A stretch of 64,000 nt of DNA from Linanthus parryae. Its lineage: Eukaryota; Streptophyta; Magnoliopsida; Ericales; Polemoniaceae. The notes beneath the pieces were generated by a model. It was not told where the DNA came from. It did no database searches and saw only the letters and a program-made list of their open reading frames with translations. The translations under genes were made by a program, and so were the position numbers. Below are positions 44,560-56,925 of the stretch, in pieces. The stretch covers positions 50,962,165 through 51,026,164 of the forward strand of contig JALGPY010000010.1 of NCBI GenBank assembly GCA_023055425.1, read 5' to 3'. Position 1 is the first letter of the stretch, and each line of letters starts with the position of its first letter.

Positions 44560-46380
44560 ATGCCCAGAATACCTAGCGAACTGGAACAACCACTCGAAGA
44601 TCACGAAAAACTTTTCCGAGAGAAAAACCGCATACACCGAGAAGCCAATATGTCTGAACATGGAAAAGATGAGCCCCAAAAGCCATAGACTCGCACTCCA
44701 GCCTAGATGGCTTGTTACATGAGTACCTGATCGCAGCAGGCCGTGTTTCTCGGAACAACCTAAGCACGTACAACAGATCTGGGAGAGCTTTGGTGGAAAA
44801 TTTTGATGTCCCTACAGGAGGGTATGAGCCAGCAATCGTAGTGCCTCCAATCACTGCTGAGCGCTTAGATCTGAAATCATCCTCCATCCAAACTGCCCAG
44901 ACTCACTGTCCGTTCAATGGCAGAGTCGATGAAGACCCGAATGAATTTATCAGGAAGTTCGAGGATTTCTACAAGAAGATCAAATAAAGAGGAGTTGAAT
45001 CAGACATACTTAAACTTGACTTGTTCCCTTACTACCTGTTCGGGACAAGAAAGGAATGGCTCGAAGCCAGACCACCAAGGTTCATCACAACATGGGAAGG
45101 ATGTGTTGCAAATTTCTGGCAAAAATCTACCCCGCCTCTCGGGTGATCCAATTGCAGAGCGAGATCCTATCATTTAAACTAAAGATTGGAGAGACGGTGG
45201 TCGATGCATGGGACTTGCAGATGAGATTGGTATTCTACTCACGGTTTTTGGGACTTAAAGATTCTGCAAGTATTCTACCATGCCCTAGACAGGGAGAATG
45301 CTGAGAGAATTGAAATAGAAGCCGAAGGGAACATTGTGTACCATGTGGACAAGGACGGTGCCTATGAACTGATGAAGCTATTAGGAAAACAGGATACTGG
45401 CCTCTTTGACGATCGCACACTCACGACCCAAGCAGAGCCAGTAATTGATGACCGGATTGATAATCTGACCAAAGTCGTAACTGATTTGGTCAAGAAGGTT
45501 ACTTAGAAAAGATGACTCTTGCGGCAGTAGACGAACCAGATTTGGACACAGCCATTGAGGAGCTCAGAATTGAGGATGCCAATTACGTACAAAAGCAGTG
45601 GGATCTGAGCCGGTTTCAGACCAGGCACGAGAGATCATCCCGGGTTCCGGTACGGAAACCCAAATTCCACAATTTATGCACCAGGTTTTCAGTATAGACC
45701 ACAGGCCTAGCAGACAGTTTGAACAACAAGTGCAGTCAGGACCATGTTTCAAGCCATGGAGTCACGGTTTGCACATATGGACGCCCAGACAGCCGATGTG
45801 CAGTCGACTAAGACGTCACTGCGCACTTTGGAGGTGCAAGTTGGGTAGTTAGCACAACAGATTACTAAGAGAGCACCAGGGAACTTACCTTCAACCACAT
45901 TAAAAAACCCACGTGCTCAGATCAATGCCATCAGTACTCGAAGTTGTATAGCACTACAGGATCCACTATATCCCAGTCATACACGGTAGAAAATTCGACG
46001 AATATCAAACATGAAGTTTTTGACAGGGAAGACGACCCAACCGTTAGCCCCCAGCCAAAGGGCCCGGTCGGCCAGGATGTAGTGCTGACTAAAAAGGATG
46101 AACCAGAAACGGTGCCCATCTCCAATGAGGTGCCATATCCGTTAAGGACACGTAAGAGAGATGATAGCAAAGACTACACCATATTTCTCGAAGTATTAAA
46201 ATATATACATATCAACATACCATATGCTGAGGCGTTAGCAAAGATGCTTTTTTACGCCGAATTCTTCAAGGACATTCTGTATGGTAGAAGGCGATTGAGT
46301 GAATTTGAGACTGTAAATCCGACGGCAGAAGTGAGAAAATGTGAGGAATGGGGTACCACGGAAGAAGAAGGACCCTGACT
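44560..46380 (+). pseudogene. gag: Gypsy gag, element E
   Basis: Starts at ATG 44560 (MPRIPSELEQPLEDHEKLFR) and shifts frame several times. Clear blocks: NRSGRALVENFDVPTGGYEP, AIVVPPITAERLDLKSSS and the capsid domain CPFNGRVDEDPNEFIRKFED, ESDILKLDLFPYYLFGTRKE and PRFITTWEGCVANF (44760-45110), then SEILSFKLKIGETVVDAWDL (45140-45230). The frame 45944-46378 resembles the gag-protease linker, with VPYPLRTRKRDDSKDY and HINIPYAEALAKM, as in D and F. It matches D's gag closely in order. Stops and frameshifts throughout. Confidence 0.8.
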
Positions 46381-46913
46381 GTTTTATGATCCCGGTAACC
46401 ATGGGTAGTACTTACACAGGAAAGGCCATGTGTGACCCAGGGGCGAGCATTAACTTGATGCCCTGAAAATCTTCAAAAGTTTTGGGGTTGGAGAACCCAG
46501 GCCAACCAGAATCATGCTTCAGATGGTCGATAAATTCGTCAACAAATGGCACCATTGAAGATATTTTGGTAAAGGTCGGAGACTTGATCTTTCCGGCAGA
46601 TTTTGTAATTCTAGACATGGAGGCAGGGGAGATTCTTCTCATTCTGGGAAGACCATTCCTGACCACTGGGGAGGCTATCATAAACTGCAAAAGTGGTGAA
46701 CTATCCATGCAGATCAATGAAGACACGGTGAAATTTAATGTTTTCAAGTCGCTTCAGTTTCTAGATTACTATTTTCATGAAAACTACTTTGTTGTGGAAG
46801 TGGTCGATGATGGTCTAGAAAACAAAGAGATGGATAAACTATGGGCAGAAGTTGACAGCATGTACAAAGAGGACAGGGAGGAACTCCAAGACAAGCAGGC
46901 CATGAAAACTTAA
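46381..46913 (+). pseudogene. pol: Gypsy protease, element E
   Basis: GSTYTGKAMCDPGASINLMP gives the aspartic protease active site, here D-P-G-A-S where D and F have D-L-G-A-S. A stop and frameshift follow, then the intact frame 46482-46913 with GTIEDILVKVGDLIFPADF, VILDMEAGEILLILGRPF and NCKSGELSMQINEDTVKF, the rest of the fold. The protease cuts the Gag-Pol precursor. The Leu-to-Pro change next to the catalytic Asp would probably damage it. Confidence 0.8.
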
Positions 46914-47079
46914 GACAGGACGACTTTGCACCTGAATGAGGAAGGCGGTCAGAAAATAGAACTAATCCTGTCACTCAAGTAGTCGCCTGTTCAGGAGTTA
47001 AAACCATTATCAAACCACCTAAGGTCTGCTTTCTTGTTGAAAATAGTACTCTTCCAGTAATTGTTTTGTCTCTTCTATC

Positions 47080-48504
47080 TCAAGATCAGGAGTAGAAGCT
47101 ACTGGAAGTTCTGAAGGAACATAAAGAGGCAATCGGATGGACGATTGCAGTTCTAAAGGGGATTACCCCTCATACTGCATGCACAAGATCATACCCAAAG
47201 AAGGAAAGAAGCCAGTGATTCAGCCCCTGCGGAGACTGAATCCAAACATGAAAGATGTTGTTCACAAGGAGGTCATGAAGTGGGTGGAAGACAGAATCAT
47301 ATACCCTATCTTCGATAGCACCCGGGTTAGTCTAGTACACTGTGTACCTAAGAAAGGGGGTATGACATGGTGCAGAACTCTGATCAGGAACAGGTCGCCG
47401 AGCGCACTGTTACAGGCTGGAAAATCTGTATGGATTATCGGAGGCTAAATGATGCAACATTGAAGGACAACTTTCCATTGCCATTCATGAACCATATGCT
47501 TGGCAGGTTGCCCCATCATACCTACTATTATTTTCAGGATGACTATTCGGATACAACCAAATCTACATCGCCCCAGAAGAGCAGGAAAAGACAACATTCA
47601 CCTGTCCATACGGTACGTTTGCCTTTCGACGAATGTCGTTTGGCCTGTGTAACGCTCCAACAACATTCCAGCGAAGCATGATGGCCATATTTTCAAACAT
47701 GATTGAAAAACATCTTGAAGTATATGGACAATTTTAAAATGTCCAGGGACAGTTTCGAGGACTATCTACATCACCGGGCCCTAGTCCTGATCTGGTGGAG
47801 GAAAACCAATTTGGTGCTGAATTGGGAAAAGTGCCATTTCATGGTCAGTGAAGAATCGTGCTGGGTCACAGGATTTCCAACAAGGGTTTGGAGGTTGACA
47901 GGGCCACAATCGCAGTGATCTTGCATCTACCATATCCACCTACAGTCGAGGCAATCAAGTGTTTTGTGGGCCATGCAGGATTCTAAAGAAGGTTCATCGA
48001 ATAGTTTTACAAAATCACAAAGCCATTATGCACATTGCTGGGAAAAGACGTACCTTTTTGTATTTGACGAACCTGCAAACAGGCCTTTGATTTTCTCAAG
48101 GAACACTTGACCGCGGAACGACTCATCACCAACGCAGATTGGTCACTCTCGTTCGAGCTAATGTGCTACGCAAGGGACTATGCAGTGGGAGCAGTCCTGG
48201 GACCGAGGAATGATAAGGTTTGTCACGTCATCTACTACGCTAGTACAGTTCTGAACGAAGCACAGGTTAATTATGGCACTACGAGAAAGAACTAATGGCA
48301 GTCGTGTTTTCCCTGGAAAAGTTCAAACTATATTTGGTGCGGTCGAAAGTTATTAAATTCAGAGATCACAGTGCTCTGAAGTATCTGCTGGACAAGAAAG
48401 ATGCAAAATCAAGGCTGTTGCGATGGATTTTGCTGATGCAGGAATTTGATGTCGAAATCAGGGATAAGAAAGGACTTGAGAATGTGGTTGATGATCATCT
48501 ATAG
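47080..48504 (+). pseudogene. pol: Gypsy reverse transcriptase and RNase H, element E
   Basis: RT fragments in changing frames: IGWTIAVLKGITPHTACT-like start near 47120, VHCVPKKGGM, then GWKICMDYRRLNDATLKDNF and LPFMNHMLGRLPHHTYYYF (47367-47681). The catalytic block near 47720 reads EVYMDNFKMSRDSFEDYL, with Asn in place of the second Asp. RNase H follows: ARDYAVGAVLGPRNDKV and [20 protein letters not shown] (48107-48295), then [40 protein letters not shown] and [18 protein letters not shown] (48295-48504). Confidence 0.85.
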
Positions 48505-48809
48505 CGTCAGAAAAACACAACTGTGGATGCTATTTCGATTTAGGAAAAATTTCCTGACGAGCATATAATGAAGGTCAAAGCCAAAAGACAGCCTTGGTAT
48601 TATGCCATATCCAACCACCTCGTCAATGGGTCTCTTCCACAAGGTATCACTCCCTTGCAGAAAAAGTTCATCTCAGAATGCAGACAATATTCAGGGATGA
48701 TCCCTTTTTGTTTAAACAAGGGGCTGACAACAACTTACGGTGTTGTATACCATGTCACGAGATCCTGCAGGTAATTCAGCACTGTCACTCAGATTAGTGA
48801 GGGGGTCAC
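48505..48809 (+). pseudogene. pol: Integrase zinc-finger side of gypsy E, cut by element D
   Basis: Reads RQPWYYAISNHLVNGSLPQG and KKFISECRQYSGMIPFCLN, then the start of the zinc-binding part with RCCIPCHEILQVIQHCHSD in another frame. The frame is cut by element D at 48810 and resumes at 56926 with the next block of the integrase. The bases GTCAC (48805-48809) precede D. Confidence 0.8.
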
Positions 48810-50545
48810 TGACACGATTTCTTATGTGTATACGCAAGTGCACGGTCGAAGTAATAAAGATGATTATTAAGCTCAGGTTGTCGAACCCACAGAGACAGTC
48901 TTGAGATTATTTAGGTAGACGATTAATTTAAAGTCAAAGTAACCGGTAAGAAGTGTTTAATTTGAAGGTTCGTCACCAACAAACAAGTGACTTAAAGTAA
49001 ATGACAAACTACGCTACTCTTTTTATATGATTTTTAAGGTAAAGGAAGAAAGGTTTGATTGATACGATTATGGAGATAACTAGGCAATTGATGATCCCTA
49101 GGTCACTTAGTAGTTTCCGGATTACGCTTACAACACTCTAGACATGTTTAGTTATACCGGGCTACACTCATCATGTTCTTATGTCGATCTCACATGAATT
49201 TGCGTAATCGATTGACTTTGGGTCCTCTCGGTCCACCTTCGTCTATCGTTACGTTCTAGTTGGTTCGTTAGGCTCGCTTACCAGGTCCTGTCGGTCCACC
49301 GTTTTCACTAAGTCCTACCGATACAAACCGAAACAATTCACACACGGTTATTCAAGCTCTCTTCTCCTCTCGGTCTGAGAGAACTACAAGAATACTTCCT
49401 ATGTTCTTCAACATGTCTCTAATAGCTCACCATAGTGCAACTATATCGACAACTAGCATAATACAGGTTATCAAGCCAAGCATACTCAATATTAAAGCAC
49501 AAGAAAAAGAATGCTAACAAGAACATCAACTAGAATGAAGTTTTCAAAACATGAATCAAGTCATCAATCCGGAAAAAGCTAATCAAACCCTAGTTATTCA
49601 TTAATTTCCTAGATTAAAGTGTTTAGCTAGACATATACTTGTTTAGCAATACATAAGTCTCCATAATCAATCAATAAGGGGGAAAGAGGAGCAATCAAAC
49701 GAGTAATCTTCAAGAATTGATGATCTCCGCCTTCAATCGCTGTCTCACCTTGTTTCTTGATCCAAGATGCTGCGAAGATGCGTGAATACCCTCACTTGCA
49801 CGACCTCCTAGGTTCGAACAAGTCCTTCCTGCTCAATCTTTCAAAAACCCGTAAAACAACCCAAAAATTTGCGATCAAACCCTTTGCTCGCACGAACACT
49901 AGTGTGTTCGCACGAATAGTGTTTTGCTCTCTGTTCGCGCGAACATAAATCTTGTTTGTACAATTTAGCAGTCCCTTTTTCATCCTTTTTGTCTAACTGA
50001 AAAAAATTTAAAGGCATTTTGTTCGCACGAACACAAAAGTGTTCGCACGAACACCCCTGAAGATGAACTCAGATTTTCATCCTCTTCGACGGACAATAAC
50101 TTTCTCGTCCGATCTCCGTTTCAGCTCCGTGACCTATCGTTGGAAAGCTCTTTGAGTATAATTTCATTTTGACGCTGGTCTCACTACAAAATGTATTATA
50201 GAACTCAATATACTATCAAAATAGTGGAGATTGATCACTTTTTCTCCTCCGACTTCGCTTCTCTTGCTTCCTCTTGAATTTTTTTTTCCGAAGTTCGCTT
50301 CATGCTTCCTAGCCATCGTTTAGCATCCGTTCATGTCAAGACAACATCAAAAACCATACCAAGCGATTATATTTGACAAATAACATCGAAAATTGCATCA
50401 AAATGCCCGGATTAACAATAAAGTGCTAAAAACTCAACTTCTACGTTTTCTCTACATTCATAGTGTAAAACTCATATTTCAACCCCGGAATCACGAAAAA
50501 CGATATATAATATTCAAGAAATATAACTCTAATAAAGATTTATTA
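48810..50545 (-). repeat. 3' LTR of gypsy D
   Basis: 1736 bp. In plus direction it starts TGACACGATTTCTTATGTG and ends AAAGATTTATTA. By eye about 15 differences to the other LTR in the first 330 bp, mostly single changes. Confidence 0.85.
49885..50054. repeat. Palindrome cluster GTTCGCACGAAC in the 3' LTR of D (5 copies)
   Basis: Copies near 49885 (one change), 49906, 49938 (GTTCGCGCGAAC), 50021 and 50041. The last two are extended by flanking symmetry to GTGTTCGCACGAACAC-like sequence. The other LTR keeps the same arrangement at 56262-56429. Confidence 0.9.
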
Positions 50546-52980
50546 AATTCCCCCACACTACTCTTTTGGGCGTCCCGAGAAAAATCAATCCTCACACTAC
50601 GTTTTTAATCCACCGAATTGCATACAACTACACTAGCCATGCGACACACACAACACACACACCCAATGCAATCTACATGACTATAAACAATGCAACTCGA
50701 TTATCAAACAATGCAAAAATTGAAACAACACAAATATTTTTTTTTTCTTTTTCGTTAGAGATCGGGCAATCTCAAAAAGCAAACTGGCAAGTCATAAGGC
50801 TCTCATATTCCCTCGGAAATTCTATAACTTAGGTGATTGGTAAAACTTGCGGCCAGTTTAGTTAGACAGAACAGGAACGAACAGAAAAGGCATTGCTTCC
50901 GCACACTCGTCAAACGTATCCCTAGAACTTACCATTTGAGCTATTTATCCACGGGTTCACACTTCTGACGGCTTAGGAAGGTTAGGATAGGATATTTAGA
51001 AGCGTAGTCCTAGACGTCTTGATATAACTCACAAAACCCCGATTCTCAAACTCCCTCACCAAAATCTAAGGAACCACACTGAATCTCACTACTCGGGCCC
51101 TCATTCCCTCAATCTTGGCGCAATGTTGTTCTCGCGGCCACGAACGTGAAGAAGTGATCTCGAGCAATAGCTAATCTCTCCGGTCCTCAATTTCAAGCTT
51201 GCTCCATTATTCCCTTTCACTTTCAATTTCTATTTTTCTTTTTTTTTTCATTTCCTCAACAATAACATTAACACATGGAGCCAACAATAGCATAGTAAAA
51301 TATCGAGGAGATCCAATATCAAAGCCGATAATGTGGGGGGTGGAATGTGTCAAATCAGTGATATAATCAGATATGTGTCAACACCCCCACACTTAATGTA
51401 AAACATATCAAAACCTGGTAGTCAATGTGTAACATGCTTTTCCAACCGATCCTCCTCATTACCTAAGATATAGAGAATATAAATGAAAATTAAAGCACGA
51501 CCTCCTATAAGCTCAATCAACCACACCCCATGACGTGCGAAAAAATTATCCGGCACTACGGTACTCCACCTGTGATCGTGGTGTAAGGACACGACTCACC
51601 GCCACACCGAAGTGTGCTACCGTCTCTAAATCACCCTCACATCCCCTCAAAAGACGACATTTAAGAGAATCCACGTAAGATGTATCAATTCCGCACACCC
51701 TCATCGAACCTCCCTAACTCGACTCCCTCTATCCTGATGCATAGGAGAGGACCATTCTAACTAGTGATGAAAGTCACAATGAAAGGCTTCCTAGGCTAGA
51801 GGCTGTGAATAACAGGGGTAAACGGATCAATAAGGGTAACTAGTGGACCTAGGAGATGGAGACGGCACGTGAGGTTCCCATAAATATCACTCGCACAGCT
51901 GTTCCGTTGCCACTACGAGGAGGGTTGACGACTACCTAAGTTACGGTGGTGTAGCGCTAGTAGGATAACTAGTCTGAGAGGCAGCTACTTGCATTTCTAA
52001 CGTGGATTAGCCCTTTAAGTCTTCCTAATCCAGATTCTCGCGTCTACCTCACCTTAGATTTTCATACTCCTTAAAGAATTCTATCACTAAGCCCTCTCCA
52101 CACTCACTCTCTTTGATTGCCCTTTCTCAAAAGTTTTCAATTTTTTATGATTTTTTTTTTCGTATTTTCATATTTTCCTAGACTCTATCTGCTTTTTGCC
52201 AACTTGATTAAGCACATGTTTTGGGTAGGGGACTCAATAATGTAAAATTGCTAATAAAATGCATAAACTACACAATCCTACCACAAACCAGTACAATACG
52301 AACACATAACTAGATGTAACAAGGCGATGCAAGACGTGGCTAGTGAAAGTAGATACAACCCCCCCCCCCCCCACACTTAAGCGTTTTGTGGTCCTCAACG
52401 AATTTAGAGATAGTGAAGGAGGACTCATCGCTTATATGTGCTGGCGGTGGATTTCAACAATCAGCGCTCCAACGTAGAAACAAAAGAGAGAGTTAGAGGT
52501 ACCTGGGTGCCCGGACCTACATGGGCACCGTTGCCGCGAAATTGCAACAACAAGGGGTCTTGTGGACCGTTGACAATTTCCGAAGAAGTCTCTACGCGCA
52601 GAATTTCGATGTGCGTCTAGGATATGAACTGTAGCCCTCTCATGCGTGTGGCACTCAACATATTGGAGCTGCTCCTCGACCTCGAGCAATTCTCTATATC
52701 TTTAATGCATACTACTGTGGGGCTTTTTCTTTCCACAAATTCGTGCAATCTCTAGCACGTACATCAAGAAGGGGAATTCGGTGTGTCTTCTGTACCTGTG
52801 TCCCTGCACACTGATTGGAAAAATAAGTCCACTCTCTCTCACCCCTCATAGTCAAATATAGATAACACATAAACAAATTAAAACAAAAACAAAAAATATC
52901 CTACTCTACATCGGGTTGCCTCCCAAGAAGCTCTTTGTAATTTAAGGTCGACGGCCCGACCATGTTACCTCTCCCACCTC
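50546..52980 (-). other. 3' untranslated region of gypsy D with purine tracts
   Basis: Minus-strand AAGAGTAGTGTGGGGGAATTT at 50546-50566 touches the LTR and is the polypurine tract. A second, CTTAAGTGTGGGGGG-like tract is at 52360-52382 and is preceded by a short GC-richer stretch (52430-52690) that may be a remnant of the post-pol ORF, though I cannot align it. The part 51540-52350 resembles F's 18003-18860. Confidence 0.55.
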
Positions 52981-53024
52981 ACGAGGGTAGTTTGGCACAT
53001 TCTGCCGCTTCTAGCTTAGCTTTC

Positions 53025-53480
53025 CTATGCTGAATTTGAAGCACTGCTTCTTGTGCTTGCAAAGGAGATGGCAAAGGAGATGAATTTGAAGCACTGCTTC
53101 TTGTGCTTGCATAGAACCCCTGGATGATACTCCCAGGAGTATTGGGGCGTCGGTTTAAAGACCCGAAAAGTCTCCATGTCATCATTGACCCTCATAATCA
53201 GCTCCCCATTCTCTACGTCAATGAGATTACGACCTGTCGCCAAGAACGGCCTACCCAGAATTATAGGCACATCACCTGCTGGCGTGTCTAGTATGACAAA
53301 ATCAGCCGGAATTATCAAGCTGCCGTCCCTTGCAAGGACATCATGTATCATCCCACAGGCTCTCTTCGATGATTCGTGTTAGAGAGTGATACATGTCCTT
53401 GGAGACTCCCCCACACTTAGATTTTTGAATACCGACAACGGCATCAAATTCACGCTCGCTCCCAGATCACAGAGAGCCCT
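53025..53480 (-). pseudogene. pol: Gypsy protease, element D
   Basis: Continues from gag: GNTYTGRALCDLGASVNLMP (aspartic protease active site, D-L-G-A-S) near 53440, a frameshift at about 53360, then 53351-53025 with MIHDVLARDGSLIIPADF, VILDTPAGDVPIILGRPF and VENGELIMRVNDDMETF. The open frame then runs into a duplicated 30-bp segment and stops. RT, which should follow, is absent. Apart from the frameshift the fold is well conserved, and it matches E and F. Confidence 0.8.
53031..53112. repeat. 30-bp direct repeat at the deletion point of D
   Basis: TGAATTTGAAGCACTGCTTC and the following 11 bases occur at 53031 and again at 53081, 50 bp apart. It lies just where pol is missing. Confidence 0.9.
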
Positions 53481-55054
53481 TCCCGTGTAGGTGTTACCCA
53501 AGTTAGCTTCAAAGAAAAAATTACCCGGATCCTTCTTTTTCTTAGGTAGTCCATGCAAAACACATGAACTAACCTGTTCATTTAAGTTCACTCTCTGAAA
53601 TTCATCAACCGCTTTCTTACCAAGGACTGCATCTTTAATAAACCTTGCATATTTTGGCATCTTTTGAAGTGCCTCAATCAACGGAATATTAATGTGCAGC
53701 TTTGAAAACACGTTAAAAGAGTGCCTGTATTCCTCATAATCGTCCTTCTTCTTCATAGTACGCAATGGAAATGTATATTCTGGAGAAGAATAAGGAGATG
53801 AAAGTGGTACCTCAGTAGATTTCTCTCCATCCTGGTGAATCATGCCCTTTGATTGGGGGATCATGACAGGTGTCTTCTCAGAATCGAAGACTTCAAGTTC
53901 CTTAGCCTTTGATGTTGTAGCTCTGGCATGACTCGGATATGGTGGATCCTCAAGTGCAATACCACTTTGAGTTGTGATGGCTTGAGCTTGCTCTTCAGAA
54001 GTATAAACAATGTTGCTTGGTTTTCTTTCTTCGATTTTCTCTTTCAGATATTTTATTTCTGCTTGAGCCACCTGAAGTGAAATTGCTAAAGAGCTGACAT
54101 GTGTGGACATGTCCATCATGTGCTGAACCATTACCTTTATTATCCCTGTCATCTCGGTCAAATATGAAGGTGGTACTGGCTGCTGCTGATGCATCTCTGG
54201 ACTAGCTACTTCATGCCCTGCCTCGACCGCATTCACCTGAACCATGCTATGTGCCAGTGAGCTATGCTTCATCGGTTCTTGATGCTGGAACTCAGAATCC
54301 AAGCTCTCCTCTTGCTCAACAACATGTATCATCAACTCATATGCACCCCCCACATCGCATTTGAACAAGAAGCTACCTCTAGCTTCCAAATCAATCTTAT
54401 TTCTATCAGCCTTGTCAAGCCCATTATAGAATACCTGAATGATATGAGCTTTTTAAATGCCATGATTGGGGCATTTACGCAGCAAGAAGTGAGGCGCTCC
54501 CATGCTGTGACGAGTGATTCATTCTGCTTTTGCCTAAAATTCCATATCTCGTTCTGCAGCTGAATCATACGTGATATTGGAAAGAATTCACACATAAACT
54601 GAGAGACACAATCTTCCCACGTTATGATTGAGTTGGAAGGAAAATAATCCAGCCAATATTTAGCAGCTTCGTTGAGGCAATGAGGAAATAACAACAGTTT
54701 AAGTGATTCAGCAGTGACCCCCTTGTAGCGTATTACCTGGCACGTGTTCTGAAATTTTCCAATGAATGCATGAGGATCTTCTTCTTCTTCCCTAGTAAAT
54801 GTGCACTGATCTTGTATGAATTGAATTGTGGACAGCTTGAGGCAGAAGCTTTCTGCTTGAATTGGTGGCACCACAATTGCTGGTTTAGTTCCCTTGAGAT
54901 CCGCCTCAAATGCCTGGATTATGGTCTTCCCAGACTTGTTATATGGTTTTGATTGTTGCCAAGCTACTGCCTCCCGCAGTACCTGTTTAGCCTCAGCTAA
55001 CATTGCTTCCATCTTTTCTCGAGTAGGGCTACTCGGCTCTTTGCCCTCTACCAT
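53480..55054 (-). pseudogene. gag: Gypsy gag, element D
   Basis: Long, fairly well-kept Gag. 54332-55054: MVEGKEPSSPTREKMEAML, AFEADLKGTKPAIVVPPIQA, EEDPHAFIGKFQNTCQVIRY, LLLFPHCLNEAAKYWLDYF and IITWEDCVSQFMCEFFPIS, the retrotransposon-gag domain. One frameshift near 54390-54440 leads to the second half (54389-53480): a Met/Gln-rich linker, a coiled coil (VAQAEIKYLKEKIEERK), IALEDPPYPSHARATTSK and KKKDDYEEYRHSFNVFSKLH, RFIKDAVLGKKAVDEFQ. No zinc knuckle was seen. With only one or two lesions it is the least damaged coding region of the window. Confidence 0.85.
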
Positions 55055-55162
55055 CGTTACCTGAGATCACAGCACTAGCACACCCGTGAGGTAATTGATA
55101 GTAACAAAAATAAAAATAAAATAAAACTCTAAACTAGATTCTAAGTAAACAATCTACCGCTG

Positions 55163-55180
55163 TCCCCGGCAAAGGCGCCA
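55163..55180 (-). other. Primer-binding site of gypsy D, Asp-tRNA type
   Basis: The minus strand reads TGGCGCCTTTGCCGGGGA, one change from the Asp-tRNA complement. It is followed by GACAG and preceded by the LTR end at 55186. Confidence 0.9.
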
Positions 55181-55185
55181 AAAAC

Positions 55186-56925
55186 TAGTCACGATTTCTT
55201 ACGTGTATACGCAAGTGCACGGTCGAAGTAATAAAGATAAGTATTAAGCTCAGGTTGTCGAACCCTTAGGGACAGTCTTGAGACTATTTAGGTAGACGAT
55301 TAATTTAAAGTCAAAGTAACCGGTAAGAAGTGTTTGATTTGATGGTTCATCACCCACAAACAAGTGACTTAAAGTAAATGACAAACTACGCTACTCTTTT
55401 TATATGATTTTCAAGGTAAAGGAAGAAATGTTTGATTGATACGATTATGGAGAGAACTAGGCAATTGATGATCCCTAGGGAACTTAGCACTTTCCGGATT
55501 ACGCTTAAAACACTCTAGTGATGTTTAGTTATACCGGGCTACACTCATCATGTTCTTCTATCGATCTCACATGAATTTGCGTAATCGATTGACTTCGGGT
55601 CCTCTCAGTCCACCTTCGTCTACCGTTACGTTCTAGTTGGTTCATTAGGCTCGCTCACCAGGTCTTGTCGGTTCACCGTTTTCACTAAGTCCTACCGATA
55701 CAAACCGAAACAACCTACACATGGTTATTCAAGTTCTCTTCTCCTCTCGGTCTCAGAGAACTACAAGAATACTTCCTACCTTCTTCAACACGTCTCTAAT
55801 AGATCACTATCGTGCAACTATATCAAAAACTAGCATACTACTGGTGATCAAGCCAAGCATACTGAAGATTAAAGCACAAGAACAAGAAAGCTAACAAGAA
55901 CATCAACTAGAATTAAGTTTTCAAAACATGAATCAATTCATCAATCCGGAAAAATCTAATCAAACCCTAGTTCTTCATCAATTTCCTAGCTTAAGTGTTT
56001 AGCTAGACATATAATTGTTTAGCAATACATAAGTCTCCATAATTAATCAATAAGGGGGAAAGAAGAGAAATCAAACGAGTAATCTTCAAGAAATGATGAT
56101 CTCCGCCTTCAATCGTCGTCTCCCCTTGTTTCTTGCTCCAAGATGCTCAAAAGATGCGTGAATACCCTCACTCACACGGCCTCCTAGGTTAAAAGAAGTC
56201 CTTGCTGCTCAATCTTTCGAAAATTCGCAAAATAGCCCAAAAATTTGCGATCAGACCCTTTGTTCGCACAAACACTCGTGTGTTCGCACGAACAGTGTTT
56301 TGATCTCTATTCGCACGAACATAAATATTTTTTGTACAATTTTGCTGTCCCTTTTTCATCCTTTTCGGCCAACTGAAAAAAAATTCTAAGGCATTTTGTT
56401 CGCACGAACACAAAAGTGTTCGCACGAACACCCCTAGAGATGAACTCGGATTTTCATCCTCTTCGACGGACAATAACTTTCTCGTCCGCTCTCTATTTTA
56501 GCTCCGTCACCTATCGTTGGAAAGCTCTTTGAGTATACTTTCATTTTCCGCTAATCTCACTCCAAAATGTATTATACAACACAAGATAATATCAAAATAG
56601 TGAAGATTGGTCACCTTTTCTCCTCGGACTTTGCTTCTCTTGCTTCCTCTTGAATTTGTTTTGTTTCAGAAGTTCCCTTCATGTCTCCTAGCCATTTTTT
56701 AGCACCCGTTCATGTCAATAAAACATGAAAAACCATACAAAGCGATTATATTTGACAAATAACATCGAAATATGCATCGAAACGCACAGATTAAGAATAA
56801 AGTGCTAAAAACTCAACTTGCTGCGTTTTCTCAACATTCATAGTGTAAAACTCATATTTCAACCCCGGAATCACGCAAAACGATATAAAATATTCAAGAA
56901 ATATAACTATTATAAATATTTATCA
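55186..56925 (-). repeat. 5' LTR of gypsy D
   Basis: 1740 bp; minus-strand start TGATAAATATTTATAATAG, end near AAATCGTGACTA. The palindrome GTTCGCACGAAC occurs at 56262 (one change), 56282, 56309 (one change), 56398 and 56418. The flank GTCCC follows at 56926-56930. Confidence 0.85.

Larger units (their letters stand above)
48810..56925 (-). mobile_element. Gypsy element D: two LTRs with gag and protease only
   Basis: 8116 bp, minus orientation: 5' LTR 55186-56925, Asp-type primer site, gag-protease 53025-55054, a 3' UTR, purine tract and 3' LTR 48810-50545. RT, RNase H and integrase are missing; protease is followed almost directly by the GGTCGGGCCGTCGACC phrase (minus strand) that in F and E comes after integrase. 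Flanks GTCAC and GTCCC look like a 5-bp duplication with one change. Its insertion splits the integrase of E. Confidence 0.85.

Noticed and set aside
49885..50054. Short repeats with spacers that could suggest a CRISPR array
   Set aside because: Copies are palindromes of 12-16 bp with irregular spacing inside a retrotransposon LTR of a plant; there are no uniform spacers and no cas genes.
52234..52689. Two minus-strand frames in element D's 3' region
   Set aside because: They might be remnants of the post-pol ORF seen in F, but I could not align any block, so they are not called as genes.
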